A DNA stretch of 64,000 nt from SLJN01 sp964505385 (GTDB lineage Bacteria > Bacteroidota > Rhodothermia > Balneolales > Natronogracilivirgulaceae): positions 62,001 through 126,000 of the forward strand of contig CAZDIA010000001.1 of the NCBI GenBank assembly GCA_964505385.1, in the 5' to 3' direction. The position numbers were made by a program, and so were the translations under genes. Under the pieces are notes generated by a model, which was not told the origin of the DNA, did not search any database, and saw nothing but the letters and a program-made list of their open reading frames with translations. Shown in pieces: positions 1-9,676 of this stretch; the first letter of the stretch is position 1; each line of letters starts with the position of its first letter.

Positions 1-42
1 GTTAAAAGTTTCAGATACAGCTGCTAAATTGATAACAGGTTG

Positions 43-954
43 CTACTGAAGCTTCTGATATTCGGAGTCGTTACTTCGGTCGATATCCGTAAGAATATTG
101 TAGGCGTCTAATCGAACATCGGAAGAGGCATCAATAAAGAAATTCGTAAACTCTCTGTATTTGTTGTCCATTATGATGTCAAATGCGTAATTATCGGAAG
201 TGTTTCTTCGCGCTTCATCAATAAGTTCGAACGCTTCTAACGCATTTTCTCTGGCTTCCTCGGGGGATTCAATAAATTTATCAAGGCCTTGCCGGTGATA
301 CACATACATCGCTTTACGGAGGGGCTCATAATTTGAGTTTAGCATGTGATTAACAAGATGATGCCTTGTGCGGCGGGAGCTTCCAGAGCCGCCCCAGCCC
401 GAAGCGCCGGAGGATTCAGCGAGGTCAACGATGCGTTCCGCCCGGCGGAAAAACCGGCTGCCTCCTAAAGGAGAGAAGGTGTCGTAATCAAATCCGAGCA
501 CCATATTGGCATAATAATCTATTACTGAAGTAAGATCATCGTGGCGATTTTCATCATAAATCAGGTTTTGTCCCCGGTTATATTCAAAAGACCAGTTTGA
601 ATCATTAATTAATACTACCGGGCTGAGCTGCATGGTATTGAATATCGGCCGGTTGGATGTGACTACAAGGTTGGCATCAAAACGGGCGTCGTCAACACTG
701 TTGATGACAATCTGCATTCGCATGGTTACTCTTTCAAAGTCCTGGAAGCTGTCGTCTGTCCATCTTGCGTCTTTTACATATTCCTCAATTTCATGCTCAA
801 GATCGCTGACGTAATCGTATTCGGAATCAGAGCTGATTTGATCCTTGTTGAGACTCACATCCACATCAAAAATCTGAGCATAAGATGAGGAGCTGAACAA
901 TACAAGCAGGAAAATCGTAAATAAAGAAACCGGGTTTTTCAACAGTGTGGTCAT
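43..954 (-). CDS. PorD-like (DUF4835) secreted protein
   Basis: 303 aa with a signal peptide (hydrophobic residues 8-26, cleavage likely after SYA). The middle carries a block around 'DYYANMVLGFDYDTFSPLGG', typical of the DUF4835 family, some members of which are called PorD and linked to type IX secretion in Bacteroidota. The C-terminal half is helical and charged and is followed by no other domain. Family assignment is by recognised motif; a role in type IX secretion is family knowledge, not shown here. It is divergent from the PorV-like gene at 1132, with 177 bp between them. Its length is normal for the family. Confidence 0.8.
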   Translation of the reverse strand: MTTLLKNPVSLFTIFLLVLFSSSSYAQIFDVDVSLNKDQISSDSEYDYVSDLEHEIEEYVKDARWTDDSFQDFERVTMRMQIVINSVDDARFDANLVVTSNRPIFNTMQLSPVVLINDSNWSFEYNRGQNLIYDENRHDDLTSVIDYYANMVLGFDYDTFSPLGGSRFFRRAERIVDLAESSGASGWGGSGSSRRTRHHLVNHMLNSNYEPLRKAMYVYHRQGLDKFIESPEEARENALEAFELIDEARRNTSDNYAFDIIMDNKYREFTNFFIDASSDVRLDAYNILTDIDRSNDSEYQKLQ

Positions 955-1083
955 ATGACTGTTTTGAATTGGTACGGAATGAATGCTATTGAGTAAATCT
1001 GCAGAACGTTAACTCGCATTTTATGGGCAAAATACAATTCCCGATATCGAATTTATTAGCAAAAAAGCTTAAATTATAATCTA

Positions 1084-1091
1084 TATATTTG
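1084..1091 (+). promoter_or_regulatory. Candidate -7 promoter element (TATATTTG)
   Basis: TATATTTG fits the Bacteroidota -7 consensus TAnnTTTG and lies about 40 bp before the start codon of the PorV-like gene. No good TTTG/TTG -33 box is seen 19-20 bp upstream, so this is a weak call. Confidence 0.35.
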
Positions 1092-1131
1092 AACGTAATA
1101 CACCTCGCATTATTCATACTGCGCTACTCTA

Positions 1132-1944
1132 ATGAAACGATTATATCTTCTTTTTCTGATTGTATTGTTATTGCCCGGATTATATAATTTTGCAAATGCT
1201 CAGAGTTTTACAATGGGTAGCCGCGACGTTGCTCTCGGCCAGGCCGTAACTGCTTTGCCGGATGACCAGTGGGCTCCGTTCCATAATCCCGCGTTGATGC
1301 CGGAACAAAATCACGCCTCATTTTTCGGTATAAGATATTTCGGTTTTAGTGAATTGACCGACATGGCGGTTTCTTCCTCTTATAATTCAAATATAGGTAC
1401 TTTCGGGGTGGGCATGTTTACCTATGGTGATGATCGTTTCCGGGAAAGCCAGTACCGTGTAGCGTATGCTGAAGAATTGTATAACATCCGGATGGGTGCA
1501 TCGGTCAACTTATATCACATGAGTTTTACGGGCAGATTCGGTTCTGCTTTAGCGCCGACCCTGGATCTTGGCGTTGCCGTTGATATTACTGAAGAATTGC
1601 TGCTCGGTGCACGAACTTCGAATCTGACCAGAACTACCATAGGAGCTGATGAAGAGGATTTACCAGCCGATCTTGCGATCGGCCTGTCTTATTTGTTGAT
1701 GGATCAGGCGTTATTCGTCACTGAATTATACAAAGATGTTGATCACGATTTATCATTTCGGACTGGCCTGGAAGTAGAGTTGGTGGATATTTTGTATTTA
1801 CGTGGCGGACTCACCCATGATCATCCACAAACTTTTACCTTTGGAGTAGGGGTGATACAGGATCGCTGGAAAGCTAACGTAGCCGTAGAGCAGCATCAGC
1901 AACTTGGGATGAGTCCCGGAATTGACTTTTCGATATTATGGTGA
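1132..1944 (+). CDS. PorV/PorQ-like outer-membrane beta-barrel protein
   Basis: 270 aa with a signal peptide (residues 1-23, cleavage after NANA/ANA-like site). The mature start 'GSRDVALGQAVTALPDDQWAP' followed by 'FHNPALMP' is the N-terminal signature of PorV/PorQ and UPF0164-type barrels (a conserved GARxxALGxA...NPA motif). The rest alternates polar and hydrophobic residues, as expected for beta strands, and ends in an aromatic residue (Trp). These proteins sit in the outer membrane of Bacteroidota, some as type IX secretion shuttles. The stop overlaps the start of the next gene by 7 bp, so the two are probably translationally coupled. Confidence 0.7.
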   Translation: MKRLYLLFLIVLLLPGLYNFANAQSFTMGSRDVALGQAVTALPDDQWAPFHNPALMPEQNHASFFGIRYFGFSELTDMAVSSSYNSNIGTFGVGMFTYGDDRFRESQYRVAYAEELYNIRMGASVNLYHMSFTGRFGSALAPTLDLGVAVDITEELLLGARTSNLTRTTIGADEEDLPADLAIGLSYLLMDQALFVTELYKDVDHDLSFRTGLEVELVDILYLRGGLTHDHPQTFTFGVGVIQDRWKANVAVEQHQQLGMSPGIDFSILW

Positions 1945-4010
1945 TTTACTACAGGTTTTTTGCGATTCTTTTTGCGTCCGTTTTGATACTTTGCTTCGCG
2001 GGGCAGTCTTTTGCTCAGGTTGCCGATACGCTGCAGCAACAGGTTGAAGATGATATCGAACGGGCGCTTGAAGATTTTGATGATGAAGAAGTGGACCTTG
2101 ATCCGGATGAATACGTGCAGTTTTTGCAGGATATGGCTGCAAACCCGCTCAACATCAACCGAGCCTCCCTGAACGACCTTACCATGATCCCCGGGATGAA
2201 CAGCAGACTTGCCCGGGCGATCATTGAACACCGGCGTACAAGGCCTTTCGAATCTGTAGATGATCTGACGGATGTAACCGGAATCGGCCCGGCAACTCTG
2301 GAACGCATCCGGCCATATGTGAGGGTCGGTGATCCCACGGAGTTGGTCAGGGATTTGTTCCTGAATCCCAATTTCTGGGTGCAAAACAGTAGATTTGAAG
2401 TGATCTCAAGGTATCAGTCCGTTTTGGAGGATCAGGAGGGGTATATACGGGATGATCCGGATCAGACACAATATCTTGGTGGGCAGGGTAATTATTATCA
2501 AAGGTTCAACTACTCGAGTAATCACTTGTCCATGAATCTCACCCAAACCAAAACGCCGGGTGAACAAATTGAAGGTACCGCCGATTTTCCATTCAATTCC
2601 GGACATTTTGCAGTCAGAAATGTGGGTCCGCTTCAGACATTGGTGGTCGGAGATTATGGCTTATACTTTGGTCAGGGATTAACGCTTTGGACCGGAATGG
2701 CTTTTGGAAAAGGACGGGATGTGCGAAGGGCTGCCTACAGGAATGAGCGGGGAGTGCGACCCTTCCAGTCAAGTGATCGCTTTAATTACAAAAGAGGGGT
2801 GGCGATGACGGTGGGAGAAACGGTACAGTTCAGCGGTTTTTACTCCAGCCGTCCGCATACTGCTTCAGAGGTTGATGAAAACTCTGTTCGGTTCCCGACT
2901 CAAACGCCGAGATATCAAACAGAATCACAGCTGGAACGCAGGCATAATCTTAATCAGGAACTTTACGGCGGCCGGGTCAGCTACCAGTTTGATTACGGCC
3001 AGGTTGGCGTAACCGGCTACCAAACGGAGTTTGACAAACATATTGCGAGAGGCACAGCACTGTATCAGCAATTTGATTTTGAAGGCACTTCCCACTCCGT
3101 ATTCGGTTCCGATTTCCGCTTCTTTTACCGGGATCTGATTTGGTTCGGGGAAGCAGCCCGAAGTGAAAACGGAGGTTGGGGAGTAATTTCAGGGATTGAT
3201 TATCCAATTGGGGGTCAAACCGATATCAGTATTACTTACCGTAACTACAGCGAAGATTTTCAATCTTTTCATGGTACCGGTTTTGGTGAAGTGTCGGGTG
3301 CACCACGAAATGAAGAAGGCCTTTACGCCGGAATCTCACACGATGTTACAAGTGCTTTCGGTATAAGCGCCTACTTCGACCGATTCCGTTTTGAGTTTCC
3401 GAGGTTTGGCACGAATAGCCCCACCGAAGGCTATGACTGGCTCGCCCTGTTTGAATATCAGTTTTCAAGAGATATGGAGGTTTACCTGCTTGCGCGGAAC
3501 CGTATCAGAGAAAACGATTACCGGGTTACTGATGACATTGGCAGGGAACAATTTGCGATGGGACAGGATGAGAGGGGAAGCATACGAACCCAGTTCGATT
3601 ATCAGGTACACCCGCAGTTGCGGATGAGATCAAGGGTGGAGTTTCTGAGAGCAAAAAATGCCGGTGATGATTTCGAGTACGGAATGCTTCTCTTCCAGGA
3701 TTTTCGCTGGAATGCGACTACAAACCTTCGGTTTGATGCCAGAGTCACCATGTTTCAAACTGATAGCTTTACATCAAGGGTTTTTCAGTTCGAAAATGAT
3801 TTACTCTATACTCTATCTAATCCGGCATTGTTTGATCGCGGGCAACGCTCATATGTTCTGGTTAGATACCAACCTTTTGATTTTCTTGATTTATATGCCA
3901 AATACGGCATCACCATCTATGAGAACAGGCAAACAGTAGGAAGCGGACTTGATGAAAGTATCGGCAACACACGCAGTAACATAGGTATACAAGCACGCGT
4001 GTTGTTTTAG
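1938..4010 (+). CDS. Helix-hairpin-helix (ComEA-like) protein with large C-terminal barrel
   Basis: 690 aa. A signal peptide (1-27) is followed by an acidic linker and then a ComEA-type double helix-hairpin-helix at about residues 50-110, with 'NINRAS', 'IPGMNSRLARAIIEHR' and 'GIGPATLERIRPY'. The remaining 570 residues are rich in aromatic, alternating strands and end in 'IQARVLF', typical of an outer-membrane beta-barrel. In ComEA the HhH binds DNA; here it would be periplasmic. Coupling of an HhH module to a barrel is known in Bacteroidota proteins of unknown function. It overlaps the PorV-like gene upstream, which suggests an operon. DNA uptake is a possible role but unproven. Confidence 0.65.
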   Translation: MVIYYRFFAILFASVLILCFAGQSFAQVADTLQQQVEDDIERALEDFDDEEVDLDPDEYVQFLQDMAANPLNINRASLNDLTMIPGMNSRLARAIIEHRRTRPFESVDDLTDVTGIGPATLERIRPYVRVGDPTELVRDLFLNPNFWVQNSRFEVISRYQSVLEDQEGYIRDDPDQTQYLGGQGNYYQRFNYSSNHLSMNLTQTKTPGEQIEGTADFPFNSGHFAVRNVGPLQTLVVGDYGLYFGQGLTLWTGMAFGKGRDVRRAAYRNERGVRPFQSSDRFNYKRGVAMTVGETVQFSGFYSSRPHTASEVDENSVRFPTQTPRYQTESQLERRHNLNQELYGGRVSYQFDYGQVGVTGYQTEFDKHIARGTALYQQFDFEGTSHSVFGSDFRFFYRDLIWFGEAARSENGGWGVISGIDYPIGGQTDISITYRNYSEDFQSFHGTGFGEVSGAPRNEEGLYAGISHDVTSAFGISAYFDRFRFEFPRFGTNSPTEGYDWLALFEYQFSRDMEVYLLARNRIRENDYRVTDDIGREQFAMGQDERGSIRTQFDYQVHPQLRMRSRVEFLRAKNAGDDFEYGMLLFQDFRWNATTNLRFDARVTMFQTDSFTSRVFQFENDLLYTLSNPALFDRGQRSYVLVRYQPFDFLDLYAKYGITIYENRQTVGSGLDESIGNTRSNIGIQARVLF

Positions 4011-4128
4011 TATTATCCTGAATCGGGCATATTTACCGTTTGTTCATTTATCAGGTTCACTTTGAACCCACCAAGTTTCTCAGTAGTTTTCAATATAGAT
4101 ATTATGTTATTTCGACCTGTTAAATTCT

Positions 4129-4401
4129 ATGATTAAAACTAAAGTGACCGTATTAAACGAAGCCGGCTTGCACGCGCGTCCGGCCTCAGAGCTGGTTCGG
4201 GTTGCGTCCAGATATAAGTCTGATTTTTATATACATCTGCAGGGATACAGGGTTAATGGTAAAAGCATACTCGGAGTTTTGACGTTAGCTGCCGAATCCG
4301 GTACCGAGTTGGAACTGGAATTTAATGGAAGCGACGAGGAAGAAGCTAAAGAAGCGATAATCAAGCTCTTTGAGAATAAATTCAAATTAGTTCAAAACTG
4401 A
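4129..4401 (+). CDS. ptsH: HPr phosphocarrier protein
   Basis: 90 aa, the normal HPr length. His15 lies in 'EAGLHARPAS', the site phosphorylated by enzyme I. Ser46 lies in 'NGKSILGV', the position that HPr kinase would modify, so both regulatory sites are present. It shuttles phosphate from enzyme I to EIIA proteins or regulatory targets in the cytoplasm. ptsI follows after 6 bp. No EII transport component is seen in this window, so the pair may be regulatory or may serve EII genes elsewhere. Confidence 0.93.
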   Translation: MIKTKVTVLNEAGLHARPASELVRVASRYKSDFYIHLQGYRVNGKSILGVLTLAAESGTELELEFNGSDEEEAKEAIIKLFENKFKLVQN

Positions 4402-4407
4402 TCGGAT

Positions 4408-6186
4408 ATGAGTATTTCAGTGGGAAATAACCAGGAAGTAAGGCTGGAGGGCATCGGAGCGGTTTCCGGAATTGTAGCCGGAAAGGCGGCGATTCTGGAT
4501 CGTAGCTCACTGTTTAAAACTCCACAGAATGAGAAAATCAAAAGCGTTGACGAAGAGCTGAAAAAGCTGAATGAGGCAGTTAATTTTGTGGATGGGGAAA
4601 TATCCCGCCTTTCCAGATTTGCTGACATGCACAGTAGCGACAGCAATGCGGAAATACTCGAAATACAACGGGAGATTTTGCGTGATCCGGAATTACAAAA
4701 GAAGATTGAAGAGCTGATCACTTCGAAACATTTTTCCGCTGACCGGGCTACCTATGAGGCATTTGATATTTACATCGATCTCTTCAAATCCAGCTCCAAT
4801 ACATTACTGAGATCAAAGCTTATCGACATTCGGGATATCCGAAACCGTATCATCAGGGCTATTACCCAAAAACAGACCTCACAAAATTTTACTGAAGAAA
4901 CTGTGGTGATCGCCGATGAATTCAGTCCTGCTGAAATCATTATGTTAACCCGCCAGAATGTTAAGGGTTTTGTAAGTGATTACGGTGGAATGACATCCCA
5001 TGCATCCATTGTGGCCGGTTCTATGGGGCTTCCGATGGTAATTGACACCAAAAAAGTAAGCCGCGAAGCGCGTAACGGCGATTTTATTATTATCGATGCT
5101 GATAAAGGCGAAGTCGTTATTCGCCCTGATAAAGAGTCTAATCTGTATTATGAAAAAGCGCTTAGCGATCAGGATGAAGCCCGTACACAACTTCAGGTTG
5201 TTATTGATGAACCCAATGCAACCAAATGCGGGCACCCTTTTACATTAAGGGCAAATGTTGAGTTTGAAGAGGAAATCTCCAAAATTGAAGAGGTTCGAGC
5301 GGATGGAATAGGCTTACTGCGTACAGAATCTTTTTTTATATCGGAAACCGATGAAGAGATCGATGTAGGAGCGCAGATACGATTCTACAGAAAAGCACTG
5401 GAAGGCAGCTCTGATAACCAGGTAACGATACGCTTGCTTGATATCGGAGGAGATAAAATGCTTGAGCCGGATATAAAAGAAGCCAATCCGTTTCTTGGTT
5501 GGCGTGGCATTCGTGTCCTGCTTGATCGCCGGGACCTTCTCCGGGCTCAGCTCGAAGCAATTTTGAGAGTTTCCGCGGAATTCCCAGGGCGGGTAAGGGT
5601 TCTGATCCCAATGATCAGCACGCTGGAGGAATTAAATCAAGTGAGAGATGAAATAGACCGGATGTATAATCTTCTGATGCACAGAAACTGCAATGCTGAT
5701 AAATCCGTGCAACTCGGAGTAATGGTGGAGGTGCCATCCATTGCGATACAAGCAGATCTATTTGCTCGTCACTCTGATTTTTTAAGTATAGGTACCAACG
5801 ACTTAACTCAATTTCTGCTCGCTGCTGACCGTGGCAATGCCCGCATCTCTAAGTTGTTTCGACAGTTGCATCCCTCCGTATGGAGAATGATTGCCAATAC
5901 GGTAAATGCGGCGAAAAAATACAACAAACCCGTAGGTGTTTGCGGAGAAATGGCTGCTAATCCCATGGTAGCTTCAATGTTTATCGGGATGGGGGTTGAT
6001 GAGATCAGCGTAGCCATCCCGAATCTGGTGAAAGTAAAGAAGGTGCTGCGATCTATGAGCTTCGAAGATACAAAAATCTGGGCGGATAGAATGGATCTGG
6101 TCGAGACCGTTGGCGAAGTAGATGAGCTGATAAACAACTGGAATAAAACGCAGTCTGTTTCCGGGAAAAATGGCGCCAAAAGTTAA
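4408..6186 (+). CDS. ptsI: PEP-protein phosphotransferase, enzyme I
   Basis: 592 aa, close to the usual 570-580. The phosphohistidine is His198 in 'GGMTSHASIVA'. The PEP-binding barrel shows 'DGIGLLRTESFF' (299-310) and the catalytic Cys512 in 'GVCGEMA'. The enzyme takes phosphate from PEP and passes it to HPr. It forms a two-gene operon with ptsH (6 bp apart). Its stop codon overlaps by 4 bp the end of the convergent rmlB. Confidence 0.95.
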   Translation: MSISVGNNQEVRLEGIGAVSGIVAGKAAILDRSSLFKTPQNEKIKSVDEELKKLNEAVNFVDGEISRLSRFADMHSSDSNAEILEIQREILRDPELQKKIEELITSKHFSADRATYEAFDIYIDLFKSSSNTLLRSKLIDIRDIRNRIIRAITQKQTSQNFTEETVVIADEFSPAEIIMLTRQNVKGFVSDYGGMTSHASIVAGSMGLPMVIDTKKVSREARNGDFIIIDADKGEVVIRPDKESNLYYEKALSDQDEARTQLQVVIDEPNATKCGHPFTLRANVEFEEEISKIEEVRADGIGLLRTESFFISETDEEIDVGAQIRFYRKALEGSSDNQVTIRLLDIGGDKMLEPDIKEANPFLGWRGIRVLLDRRDLLRAQLEAILRVSAEFPGRVRVLIPMISTLEELNQVRDEIDRMYNLLMHRNCNADKSVQLGVMVEVPSIAIQADLFARHSDFLSIGTNDLTQFLLAADRGNARISKLFRQLHPSVWRMIANTVNAAKKYNKPVGVCGEMAANPMVASMFIGMGVDEISVAIPNLVKVKKVLRSMSFEDTKIWADRMDLVETVGEVDELINNWNKTQSVSGKNGAKS

Positions 6187-7193
6187 TCAACTCCATTCTG
6201 ATACCGGTTGATGTACCATTTTACGGTTTCACGTAAATCTCTTCGAAAATCCTGGGTATTTTGCCAGCCAAGTTCCTGCTCAATTTTTGTGGGATCTACG
6301 GCATACCGCTCATCGTGTCCCGGCCTGTCTTTTACAAAAGATATCAATGAAGCGTAGCCACCGCTTGGCGAATGGCCGGCTTCCTGATCAAGGATAGAAC
6401 AGATTTCCTTCACCAGATCTATGTTTTGCCACTCATTATGTCCGCCAATAATATAGGTGTTACCCTGATCACCCTTCTGAAACACAAGGTCGAGCGCCCG
6501 GCAATGATCCCGGACGAATAGCCAGTCACGGACGTTTTTCCCTTCTCCGTAAACCGGTATGGGATTATGATTTATAGCATTACGGATCACCGTCGGGATC
6601 AGCTTTTCATCATGCTGATGCGGCCCGTAGTTGTTCGAACAGTTGGTGGTTACCACATTCATATTATAGGTTTTGTGGTATGATCTTACCAGAAAATCAC
6701 TTCCCGCTTTGGTTGCAGAGTAAGGCGAGTTGGGCGCGTAAGGCGTGTCTTCAGTAAAAATACCCTCAGAGCCCAGTGAACCGTACACTTCATCTGTGGA
6801 TACGTGTAAAAACCGTTTTTGCGGGTCGGGGCGCTCACCGGTGCTCCAAAGTTGCCTGCACTCATCAAGAAGGTTGTAGGTCCCAACCACATTTGAATAA
6901 ACAAACGGTTCGGGACCGGTAATAGATTTATCAACATGTGATTCGGCGGCAAGATGAAAAATTCCGTCAGGCTGGAAATCCTGCACAATTTTTCTTACGG
7001 CCGGCCGATCAGCCAGATCTATTTGCTGAAAATAATATCGTTGCGATTCAGCAATGGAATCCAAATACTTTGTATCTGAAGCGTAGGTGAGTTTGTCGAT
7101 ATTTAATAACTCTGCCTCAGGGTAGCGATCATGCAAAAATAACATCAGATTGGAACCGATAAAACCAGCTCCGCCGGTTACGATTATGCGCAT
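6183..7193 (-). CDS. rmlB: dTDP-glucose 4,6-dehydratase
   Basis: 336 aa extended SDR enzyme. The NAD-binding 'GGAGFIGSN' is at residues 7-15, the catalytic Thr133-Asp134-Glu135 in 'STDEVYG', and Tyr158-xxx-Lys162 in 'PYSATKAG'. It converts dTDP-glucose to dTDP-4-keto-6-deoxyglucose, the second step of dTDP-L-rhamnose synthesis. It is the last gene of the rmlA-rmlD-rmlC-rmlB cluster on the minus strand, 54 bp after rmlC. Confidence 0.95.
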   Translation of the reverse strand: MRIIVTGGAGFIGSNLMLFLHDRYPEAELLNIDKLTYASDTKYLDSIAESQRYYFQQIDLADRPAVRKIVQDFQPDGIFHLAAESHVDKSITGPEPFVYSNVVGTYNLLDECRQLWSTGERPDPQKRFLHVSTDEVYGSLGSEGIFTEDTPYAPNSPYSATKAGSDFLVRSYHKTYNMNVVTTNCSNNYGPHQHDEKLIPTVIRNAINHNPIPVYGEGKNVRDWLFVRDHCRALDLVFQKGDQGNTYIIGGHNEWQNIDLVKEICSILDQEAGHSPSGGYASLISFVKDRPGHDERYAVDPTKIEQELGWQNTQDFRRDLRETVKWYINRYQNGVD

Positions 7194-7247
7194 TGTAAAT
7201 ACATTATTAACAGGTGCAGGTTATATTGATTGGGTTATCATGTGATT

Positions 7248-7820
7248 TCATGGATAATGATCCTCAAACAAAGGTAGATCCAAATTATCCATATCATCGA
7301 GTTTAGGTAATTTTTGATCTTTTTCCGAAAGTATCGGGTCACTGATCGGCCAGCTGATATTGATTTGCGGGTCATCCCAGCGAACACCGCGCTCACCTTC
7401 CGGGTGATAATAATCGCTGCATTTGTAAGTAAAAAATGCTACATCCGACAACACGCAAAATCCGTGCGCAAAACCCTCGGGAATGTATAGCATATGCAGA
7501 TTATCACTGCTTAGTTCAGCGGAGGCGTAATTACCATAGGTAGGTGAGCCGCGACGCAAATCTACAGCAACATCAAAAATTTTTCCGTGCGGACAAAAAA
7601 CCAGCTTAGCCTGTTGCTGTTTAATTTGATAATGCAGCCCCCGAAGAGTTCCCTTTACGGAACGGGATATGTTATCCTGTACGAACTCTTCCCCAATGCC
7701 AGCCTGCATAAATTCTGATAAACGATAAAACTCCGCAAAAAAACCCCGATCATCAGAAAAAACCCGGGGTTTAATTAAAATTACATCAGGAATAGAAGTG
7801 GGTTCAAATTCAAACCGCAT
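7248..7820 (-). CDS. rmlC: dTDP-4-dehydrorhamnose 3,5-epimerase
   Basis: 190 aa cupin-fold epimerase. The N-terminal 'IKPRVFSDDRGFFAEFY', catalytic His63 in 'GTLRGLHYQ', and the C-terminal 'FFTYKCSDYYHPEGERGV' block are standard RmlC features. It epimerises C3 and C5 of the 4-keto sugar before reduction by RmlD. It begins one base after the stop of rmlD. Confidence 0.94.
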   Translation of the reverse strand: MRFEFEPTSIPDVILIKPRVFSDDRGFFAEFYRLSEFMQAGIGEEFVQDNISRSVKGTLRGLHYQIKQQQAKLVFCPHGKIFDVAVDLRRGSPTYGNYASAELSSDNLHMLYIPEGFAHGFCVLSDVAFFTYKCSDYYHPEGERGVRWDDPQINISWPISDPILSEKDQKLPKLDDMDNLDLPLFEDHYP

Positions 7821-7821
7821 A

Positions 7822-8703
7822 TTATTTATCTACATTGAATCTCGGATCACGTAACAGTTGACGCACGCCCACGCGCCAGTTTTGTATGCGATGACCTTCA
7901 AATGAACAAATTAACCGGTTATCGAGCTTTGAAAAATTCGGGCGGGGTGCACGGGAACCAAACTCCTCGGTAGATACAGCTTTTAACCGGGCTTTTGCAC
8001 CTGTCTGATCCAAAACTTCAGAGGCTATGTCGTGCCAGGTAACCAATCCGCCGCAACTTAAATGTATGAGACCGTAAAATCCATTCTGGATTAAGCTGAC
8101 TGTATTCCGGACTACATTTGCGGCAAAAGTCGGAGCGCCATATTGATCGTTAACAACACTGATTTCTTCCTTTTCACGAGTTAGCCTGACGATGGTTTTG
8201 ATAAAGTTACTTCCGTAAACCCCATTCAGCCAGGAAATTCTCATGATGATATATTTGTCATGATTTTCCCTGATCGCTTCTTCACCTTCCAGTTTGGATT
8301 TCCCATAAAAATTGACCGGCTTAACCGGCGCCTGTTCATCATAACCGCGGGTATACCGATCTTTGTCTTCTTTGTATCCCGGAAATACATAATCTGTGGA
8401 GTAGTGGATCAGCGTAGCTTCATGGCTAGATGCCGCCTCCGCAACATTGCGGGTTCCGTCGCGATTAACCCGCATAGCCATTTCCTGATTATCTTCCGCT
8501 GCATCCACAGCTGTATAGCTCGCGCAATTAATGATATAATCGGGTTGAGTTCGGTCGATGAGTTGATGCACAGCTTCGGCATCGGTGATATCCAGCTCGG
8601 AAGAACCAACCCCGGTGTAGGGGATATCCCTTGTCTCGAAGAGATAGCGCCATTCGCTGCCAAGCTGACCGTTTTGTCCGATAAGTAAGATATTTTCATT
8701 CAC
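7822..8703 (-). CDS. rmlD: dTDP-4-dehydrorhamnose reductase
   Basis: 293 aa short-chain-type reductase. 'LLIGQNGQLGSEW' binds NADPH (residues 6-18). Thr103-Asp104-Tyr105 in 'STDYVFPG' and Tyr133-xxx-Lys137 in 'FYGKSKLEGE' form the active site. It makes dTDP-L-rhamnose in the last pathway step. Only 5 bp separate it from rmlA, and 1 bp from rmlC, so the cluster is one transcription unit. Confidence 0.94.
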   Translation of the reverse strand: MNENILLIGQNGQLGSEWRYLFETRDIPYTGVGSSELDITDAEAVHQLIDRTQPDYIINCASYTAVDAAEDNQEMAMRVNRDGTRNVAEAASSHEATLIHYSTDYVFPGYKEDKDRYTRGYDEQAPVKPVNFYGKSKLEGEEAIRENHDKYIIMRISWLNGVYGSNFIKTIVRLTREKEEISVVNDQYGAPTFAANVVRNTVSLIQNGFYGLIHLSCGGLVTWHDIASEVLDQTGAKARLKAVSTEEFGSRAPRPNFSKLDNRLICSFEGHRIQNWRVGVRQLLRDPRFNVDK

Positions 8704-8708
8704 GGCAA

Positions 8709-9419
8709 TCAGAGGTTTTTATATATTAACTCATTAGCATGCCTATATGATTCCGGAGTACCGGCATCAGTCCACCAGCCGTCCAGAATTTCATATTTTA
8801 ATTCTCCGTCACGAATATATTGATTATTTACATCAGTGATTTCAAGTTCACCGCGCTGGGACGGTTTCAGGGTTTTGATGTAATCAAATACTCTCGCATC
8901 ATACATATATACGCCTGTCACACAATAGTTTGATTTGGGCTTTTCAGGTTTTTCCTCAACTGATACAATGCGGTTTTTATCGATTTCGGCAACTCCGTAC
9001 CGGCTGGGATCCTCTACTTCCTTGAGTAGAATTTTTGCCCCATTACCATCGAAAGTCTGAACAGCATTTTTAATTGAAGACTCAAAAATATTATCACCAA
9101 GAATTACAGTAACCGGTTCACCCGATGCGAAATGTTTCGCCAGGGCCAGCGCCTGAGCGATGCCGCCGGCCTCATCCTGCACTTTATATGTGAACTTGCA
9201 TTTAAAATCGAAGCCAGATCCCAGCAGATTGACCACATCGCCCATGTGCTCAGTGCCGGTGACGATCAGAATTTCCTGAATACCGCATTCTACAAGTTTT
9301 TCAATGGGGTAGTATATCATCGGTTTGTCACCGATCGGCAACAAATGCTTGTTGGTTACTTTGGTCAGCGGATAAAGCCGGGAACCCGTTCCACCCGCAA
9401 GAATTACACCTTTCATCAT
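8709..9419 (-). CDS. rmlA: Glucose-1-phosphate thymidylyltransferase (short form)
   Basis: 236 aa nucleotidyltransferase. The signature 'LAGGTGSRLYPLT' is at residues 7-19, with 'NKHLLPIGDKPMIYYPIEKL' next; 'ILGDNIF' holds the metal Asp. It makes dTDP-glucose, the entry to rhamnose synthesis. Classical RmlA is about 290 aa; this is the shorter form without the C-terminal helical extension that forms the allosteric dTDP-rhamnose site in classical tetramers, so feedback control may differ (inference). It is the first gene of the cluster. Confidence 0.88.
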   Translation of the reverse strand: MMKGVILAGGTGSRLYPLTKVTNKHLLPIGDKPMIYYPIEKLVECGIQEILIVTGTEHMGDVVNLLGSGFDFKCKFTYKVQDEAGGIAQALALAKHFASGEPVTVILGDNIFESSIKNAVQTFDGNGAKILLKEVEDPSRYGVAEIDKNRIVSVEEKPEKPKSNYCVTGVYMYDARVFDYIKTLKPSQRGELEITDVNNQYIRDGELKYEILDGWWTDAGTPESYRHANELIYKNL

Positions 9420-9676
9420 ACCTTACTTTAATCAAGATTTCTCATAAAACTACCTAAAATGAAATTAATAATCACCGGCAGAATTGCATGAATTACAATT
9501 GGATTTCATTTTTGATATAAATTTCAAAGTAAATACCAAACCTTGGTAATAGCAAGCATATTCGTTGGTGTCTGCATAAATAAGAAATAAATTTTGCGAT
9601 ACCGAACAATTGTACTTTCCAATACTTTTGACCAATTTCGGGTCTGAAATTATTCATGTGATTAAAACCTATAAAA
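9420..9676. other. Divergent intergenic region rmlA / acyl-ACP thioesterase
   Basis: 257 bp, AT-rich, between two divergent genes, so it should carry promoters for both the rml operon and the thioesterase. I see no convincing promoter pair, operator or RNA structure in it. Confidence 0.4.

Noticed and set aside
6226..6239. parS-like GTTTCACGTAAATC
   Set aside because: 12 of 14 positions match the parS core but it lies inside rmlB, 57 kb from parB, and breaks the palindrome at two positions.
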